A stretch of DNA of 64,000 bases from an uncultured Collinsella sp. (GTDB taxonomy: Bacteria; Actinomycetota; Coriobacteriia; Coriobacteriales; Coriobacteriaceae), in the NCBI GenBank assembly GCA_900762325.1, contig CAAFGG010000018.1:36638-100637 (forward strand), given 5' to 3'. Below the pieces are notes generated by a model. That model worked only from the letters and a program-made list of their open reading frames with translations, searched no databases and was not told the DNA's origin. The position numbers and the translations under genes were made by a program. This document shows positions 60,475 through 64,000 of this stretch, one piece after another (positions within the stretch are counted from its first letter, which is position 1; each line of letters starts with the position of its first letter).

Positions 60475-60561
60475 GCGTGCGTTCCAGTTTTGTACCCGCT
60501 TGACTGGGCCGCACGCAGCTAGCTGGAGACGCGTTTATTTTGCGATACACGTCCGCGTCTC
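60475..60561 (+). promoter_or_regulatory. Two-hairpin leader RNA upstream of the NusG-like gene
   Basis: Hairpin 1 (60475-60516): GCGTGCG/CGCACGC with an inner CCAGT/ACTGG. Hairpin 2 (60526-60561): GAGACGCG/CGCGTCTC. They lie in the presumed untranslated leader, 160 to 250 bases before the NusG paralogue. LoaP-type antiterminators are known to act on structured leaders of their own operons, so this is a candidate recognition element. Confidence 0.45.
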
Positions 60562-60723
60562 TAGCAACTGCGCTTATACATACCGTTCACGGTGGGGCAG
60601 AGCCACGTGCTTGTCTAACTGGGCTCAGGGTTTGAATATGCAGCGCCTTCGCGCACAAGCGCCCTGGCGAAGCCATATCCAAATCACGTGAGCCATACGT
60701 AAGACAGCAAGGGGGTGGTGCTC

Positions 60724-61269
60724 GTGTGGTATGTAATCCAGGTCATTAACGGTCGCGAAGACGTAATGCGTGAGCGCATTGAGCACATGGTGCCGGCTGT
60801 CGCCATGCAGGAGCTCTTTTATCCCCAATATCAAACCGAGATCAAGGTACACGGCGAATGGGTCAATACGACCAAGCCACTCTTTCCCGGTTATCTTATC
60901 TGCGATACGGCAGATCCCCGCACCGTGCAACAGTATCTGCTACGTATGGACGACTTTGCCCGGGTGCTTTCCCAGGACGGTCAGTTTGTGCCGCTGGCAA
61001 AAGAAGAGGTTCAGCTTATTGGCGGCTTTACGCATAGGGGAGACCGCGTAGTGCCCATGAGCGAGGCCTTAAAAGACGGCGACCAGGTCGTAGTGACGGC
61101 AGGTCCGCTGCTGGGCCACGAAGGCCTTATCAAAACCATTAACAGACGCAAGAGCACTGCTTATTTGGAGCTCGACCTGTGCGGCCGATGCGTAACTACG
61201 CGCGTTGGCCTTGCCGTGCTTTCGGCCGAGCAGCGCGTCATGCGCAACCTTAAAAAGGCGATTGCCTAG
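60724..61269 (+). CDS. NusG-family antiterminator (LoaP/RfaH type)
   Basis: 181 residues from GTG 60724, with GGGGG at 60711-60715. NGN domain: WYVIQVINGREDVMRERIEH, LFYPQYQTEI, and TKPLFPGYLICDT. C-terminal KOW: GDQVVVTAGPLLGHEGLIKT. It is shorter than housekeeping NusG and is the first gene of a polysaccharide operon, as typical for specialised NusG paralogues. They load on RNA polymerase and carry it through long operons. Other GTG starts lie 6-9 bases upstream. Confidence 0.88.
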   Translation: MWYVIQVINGREDVMRERIEHMVPAVAMQELFYPQYQTEIKVHGEWVNTTKPLFPGYLICDTADPRTVQQYLLRMDDFARVLSQDGQFVPLAKEEVQLIGGFTHRGDRVVPMSEALKDGDQVVVTAGPLLGHEGLIKTINRRKSTAYLELDLCGRCVTTRVGLAVLSAEQRVMRNLKKAIA

Positions 61270-61320
61270 CTGCGGGCGGTCGCTACACAGAACAGGGGGG
61301 ATCCCCGACCAGGGGACGAA

Positions 61321-62085
61321 GTGTTGGAAGAGAACGTGTCGGATGAAACTCAATATGCAACGGATGCGCCCGCGGGGGCGGCGCTGATTGCCCAGGCCAT
61401 GGACCGGCGTGAGGGCGCCGGCCGCTACAAGGCCATGCAATCCATCATGGACTGGGATCGCTCGCGCCTTGTCTATAGGGCTGTGAAGCGCACCTTCGAC
61501 ATCGCGTTTAGTGGCTGCGTGCTGTCCGTCATCGCCGTACCCAGCCTTGTCCTCGCCGCGACCATCCGTCTGGAGAGCGAGGGCAACCCCTTCTACAGCC
61601 AGATTCGCGTGGGTCAGACCCACCGCGACGGAAGTCTGTCCACCTTCCGCATGTGGAAGTTCCGCTCCATGTACAAGGACGCCGACGAGCGCCTCGCCGA
61701 GCTCAGGGAGCAGAACGAGATCGCCGGCGCTATGTTCAAGATGAGGGAAGACCCCCGCGTTACCAGGATCGGCAAGTTCATCCGTAAGCACTCCATTGAC
61801 GAGTTCCCACAGTTCCTGAACGTGTTTCTGGGCCAGATGTCCGTCGTCGGCCCGCGCCCGCCGCTGCCGAATGAGGTAGCTGAGTACACCGAGTACGACC
61901 TGCAGAGGCTAGCAGTGAAACCAGGCATTACGGGGCTCTGGCAGGTTACGGAGCGCAACTCCACCGGTTTCGACGGCATGGTCCGCCGGGACCTCGAATA
62001 CATAGCCAAGCGCGGAGTCATCACGGACTTCAAGATCATCCTCCTAACGGTTCTGGAGGTCTTTAACGGGAGCGATGCGTACTAA
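61321..62085 (+). CDS. Undecaprenyl-phosphate sugar-1-phosphate transferase
   Basis: 254 residues from GTG 61321. PF02397-type initiating transferase: one N-terminal membrane helix (FDIAFSGCVLSVIAVPSLVL), then FRMWKFRSMYKDADERL, FIRKHSIDEFPQFLNVFLG, MSVVGPRPPLPNEV and KPGITGLWQV. It transfers the first sugar phosphate to the lipid carrier at the cytosolic face. The short form without the five-helix N-terminus. The sugar is not readable. Next gene overlaps by one base. Confidence 0.9.
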   Translation: MLEENVSDETQYATDAPAGAALIAQAMDRREGAGRYKAMQSIMDWDRSRLVYRAVKRTFDIAFSGCVLSVIAVPSLVLAATIRLESEGNPFYSQIRVGQTHRDGSLSTFRMWKFRSMYKDADERLAELREQNEIAGAMFKMREDPRVTRIGKFIRKHSIDEFPQFLNVFLGQMSVVGPRPPLPNEVAEYTEYDLQRLAVKPGITGLWQVTERNSTGFDGMVRRDLEYIAKRGVITDFKIILLTVLEVFNGSDAY

Positions 62086-63251
62086 TGCAGCATGTTTTCA
62101 TCATCGGATCCAAGGGAATTCCGGCAAACTACGGCGGTTACGAGACGTTCGTGGAGAAACTGACCGAGAATCAGGTATCGCCCGACATCAAGTATCACGT
62201 GGCGTGCGCTGTGGACTCCGCCGAGGAGGTCGGCGAGTTCGAGCACAACGGAGCGCATTGCTTCAAGGTACTACGCAGGCCCGTCGGAGCCGCTAGGGCG
62301 ATCTTCTACGACATAGACGCCCTCAAGTGGTGCACCGCCTATATCGAGAATAACCGTGTCGAGCACCCCATCGTCTACGTGCTGGCCTGTCGCATCGGAC
62401 CGTTTTTCGGCAGGTACGTGAACAAAATCCACGCCCTTGGCGGCAAGGTCCTCGTGAACCCCGACGGCCACGAGTGGAAGCGCGCCAAGTGGAGCGCGCC
62501 CGTCCGCAGGTACTGGAAAGTCTCGGAGCGCGGGATGGTCAAGCACGCCGACCTGATGGTGTGCGACTCCAAGAACATCGAGAAGTACATTCGAGGGGAG
62601 TATGCCGACCTGGACCCCGAGACGACCTTCATCGCCTACGGGGCCGACATCAGGCACTCAGCGCTCGCGGACGACGACCCCAAGTTCACTGGATGGCTCT
62701 CCGAGAAGGGCCTCGAGCCCTTCGGCTACTACCTGGTCGTGGGACGCTTCGTGCCCGAGAATAACTACGAGACCATGATCCGCGAGTTCATGGCTTCCGA
62801 CTCCAAGCGGGATTTCGCGCTCGTGACGGGAGTGGACGACTTCTTCCTCGCGGAGCTCGAGCGGAAGACGCACTTCAAGTCCGACCCACGCATCAAGTTC
62901 GTCGGGACCGTCTACGACCAGGAGCTCCTGAAGAAGATCCGTGAGCAGGCTTACGGCTACTTCCATGGCCATGAGGTCGGGGGTACCAATCCGAGCCTCC
63001 TGGAGGCGCTGGCGTCCACGCGCCTCAACCTCCTTCTCGACGTCGGTTTCAACCGCGAGGTCGCTGAGGACTCGGCCCTGTATTGGAGCAAGGAATCCGG
63101 AGACTTGGCTGAACTTATCAATAGCGCCGACGTGATGGATTGGAAGTCGATCGAGGAGCTCGATACGGCATCGACCTCCGTTATCCGCGACCGGTATTCG
63201 TGGCGGTCCATCACTGACAGCTACGAAGACCTTTTCCTCGGAAGGAGATAA
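62085..63251 (+). CDS. Glycosyltransferase with DUF1972 domain (probable rhamnosyltransferase type)
   Basis: 388 residues. N-terminal DUF1972: VFIIGSKGIPANYGGYETFV, then VLACRIGPFFGRYVNKIHAL and KVLVNPDGHEWKRAKWS. C-terminal GT-B part: YYLVVGRFVPENNYETMIRE and HGHEVGGTNPSLLEALAS with the donor-binding Glu. Relatives (Cps2T, Rgp-type) add L-rhamnose early in capsule or wall polysaccharide assembly; the following rmlA gene agrees with that. Confidence 0.87.
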   Translation: MQHVFIIGSKGIPANYGGYETFVEKLTENQVSPDIKYHVACAVDSAEEVGEFEHNGAHCFKVLRRPVGAARAIFYDIDALKWCTAYIENNRVEHPIVYVLACRIGPFFGRYVNKIHALGGKVLVNPDGHEWKRAKWSAPVRRYWKVSERGMVKHADLMVCDSKNIEKYIRGEYADLDPETTFIAYGADIRHSALADDDPKFTGWLSEKGLEPFGYYLVVGRFVPENNYETMIREFMASDSKRDFALVTGVDDFFLAELERKTHFKSDPRIKFVGTVYDQELLKKIREQAYGYFHGHEVGGTNPSLLEALASTRLNLLLDVGFNREVAEDSALYWSKESGDLAELINSADVMDWKSIEELDTASTSVIRDRYSWRSITDSYEDLFLGRR

Positions 63252-63254
63252 CCA

Positions 63255-64000
63255 GTGAAAGGCATCATGCTCGCCGGCGGGTCCGGCACCCGCCTGTACC
63301 CGCTCACGCTCGTGACCTCCAAGCAGCTGCTGCCGGTCTACGACAAGCCCATGATCTACTACCCGCTGTCCACCCTCATGCTGGCGGGCATCCGGGACAT
63401 CCTGGTCATCTCCACGCCGACCGACCTGCCCAACTTCGAGCGCCTGCTCGGGGACGGCTCGCGCTACGGCGTGAACCTGTCCTACGCAGAGCAGCCGAGC
63501 CCGGACGGCCTGGCCCAGGCATTCACCATCGGCGAGGAGTTCATCGCCGGCGAGCCGTGCGCCCTGGTGCTCGGCGACAACATCTTCTACGGCAACGGCC
63601 TGTCCCGCCACCTGACGCGCGCCGTCCAGAACTCCGAGTCGGGCCGCGCCACGGTCTTCGGCTACCACGTGGACGACCCCGAGCGCTTCGGGGTCGTGGA
63701 GTTCGACCGCGAGGGCAGGGCCGTCTCCATCGAGGAGAAGCCCGCCGAGCCCAAGAGCTCCTACGCCGTCACCGGCCTGTACTTCTACCCGGGCGACGTC
63801 GCCGCCAAAGCGCATAGGGTGGAGCCCTCCGCGCGCGGCGAGCTGGAGATCACCACGCTCAACCAGATGTACCTGGAGGAGGGGACGCTGTCCGTGGTCA
63901 CCCTCGGCCGCGGCTACGCGTGGCTGGACACCGGCACCATGGAGAGCCTGCACGAGGCCGCGGAGTTCGTCCGCGCCGTGGAGCACTCCCAGGACCTGCC
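63255..64000 (+). CDS. rmlA: Glucose-1-phosphate thymidylyltransferase, truncated by the window end
   Basis: The gene starts at GTG 63255 with AAGGAGA ahead and stays open for 248 codons to the end of the window. MKGIMLAGGSGTRLYPLTLV is the pyrophosphorylase signature, followed by KPMIYYPLSTLMLAGI, ALVLGDNIFYGNGL, and GVVEFDREGRAVSIEEKP. It makes dTDP-glucose, the first step to dTDP-L-rhamnose. rmlB, C and D would be expected next. Third positions are almost all G or C, stronger than in the genes just before. Confidence 0.94.
   Translation, partial: MKGIMLAGGSGTRLYPLTLVTSKQLLPVYDKPMIYYPLSTLMLAGIRDILVISTPTDLPNFERLLGDGSRYGVNLSYAEQPSPDGLAQAFTIGEEFIAGEPCALVLGDNIFYGNGLSRHLTRAVQNSESGRATVFGYHVDDPERFGVVEFDREGRAVSIEEKPAEPKSSYAVTGLYFYPGDVAAKAHRVEPSARGELEITTLNQMYLEEGTLSVVTLGRGYAWLDTGTMESLHEAAEFVRAVEHSQDL

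Overview
The window is chromosomal DNA from a high-GC, Gram-positive, gut-type actinobacterium. Gene content and codon use fit Coriobacteriia, most likely Collinsella or a close relative. This is recognition by eye, not a database match. The evidence is the GC-rich but not streptomycete-like coding, the glycogen locus with a GlgC/GlgD pair, single-chain L-serine dehydratase, lipoprotein-based transporters, and an anaerobic cobalamin pathway.

Layout. 1-4565 is housekeeping: the end of a PfkB-type sugar kinase, the CCA-adding enzyme, two identical tRNA-Glu(CTC) genes, a YbhN-type membrane protein and a TetR regulator. 4568-26970 is a visibly GC-richer cobalamin island, with a broken IS3-type transposase fragment at its left edge and a decayed IS21-type remnant at its right edge. 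Its leftward arm is controlled by a cobalamin riboswitch. It encodes an exported Tat/lipoprotein CbiK chelatase, a small lipoprotein, and a BtuF/BtuC/BtuD-like ABC importer. Its rightward arm is one compact 17-gene operon (cbiF-D-L-G-H-ET-A, cobT-U-S, a CobU-like/CobC fusion, cbiB, cobD, cbiP, cobO, cbiC, cbiJ). That operon covers most of the route from cobalt-sirohydrochlorin to adenosylcobalamin.

27053-32318 (leftward) holds a MacAB-like exporter and an L,D-transpeptidase, then sdaA and metK. 35950-43166 (rightward) holds gltX, priA, def, fmt and rsmB. 43308-56643 (leftward) holds a zinc-ribbon protein and a glycogen cluster in transcription order glgB, glgP, glgC, glgD, glgA, then a GH13-GH77 fusion. 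Both GlgA and GlgB carry histone-H1-like Lys/Ala tails. A shared operator-like 15-mer lies at both ends of the glycogen cluster.

56990-58330 holds a HAD phosphatase and thiamine pyrophosphokinase. 58340-59613 is a two-gene unit of unknown function (one gene has a HEPN-like RX4H motif) between inverted related repeats. 59696-64000 holds tRNA-Ala(GGC), about 0.9 kb of AT-rich noncoding DNA ending in a hairpin-rich leader, and the start of an exopolysaccharide operon led by a NusG paralogue (LoaP/RfaH type), a sugar-phosphate transferase, a glycosyltransferase and rmlA (cut by the window end).

Intergenic spaces carry four unrelated families of long perfect or near-perfect inverted repeats (26971 and 43171; 34099; 35772; 40530). 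The most interesting system is the riboswitch-controlled exported CbiK plus lipoprotein plus ABC importer module: chelation chemistry placed outside the membrane next to a dedicated importer.
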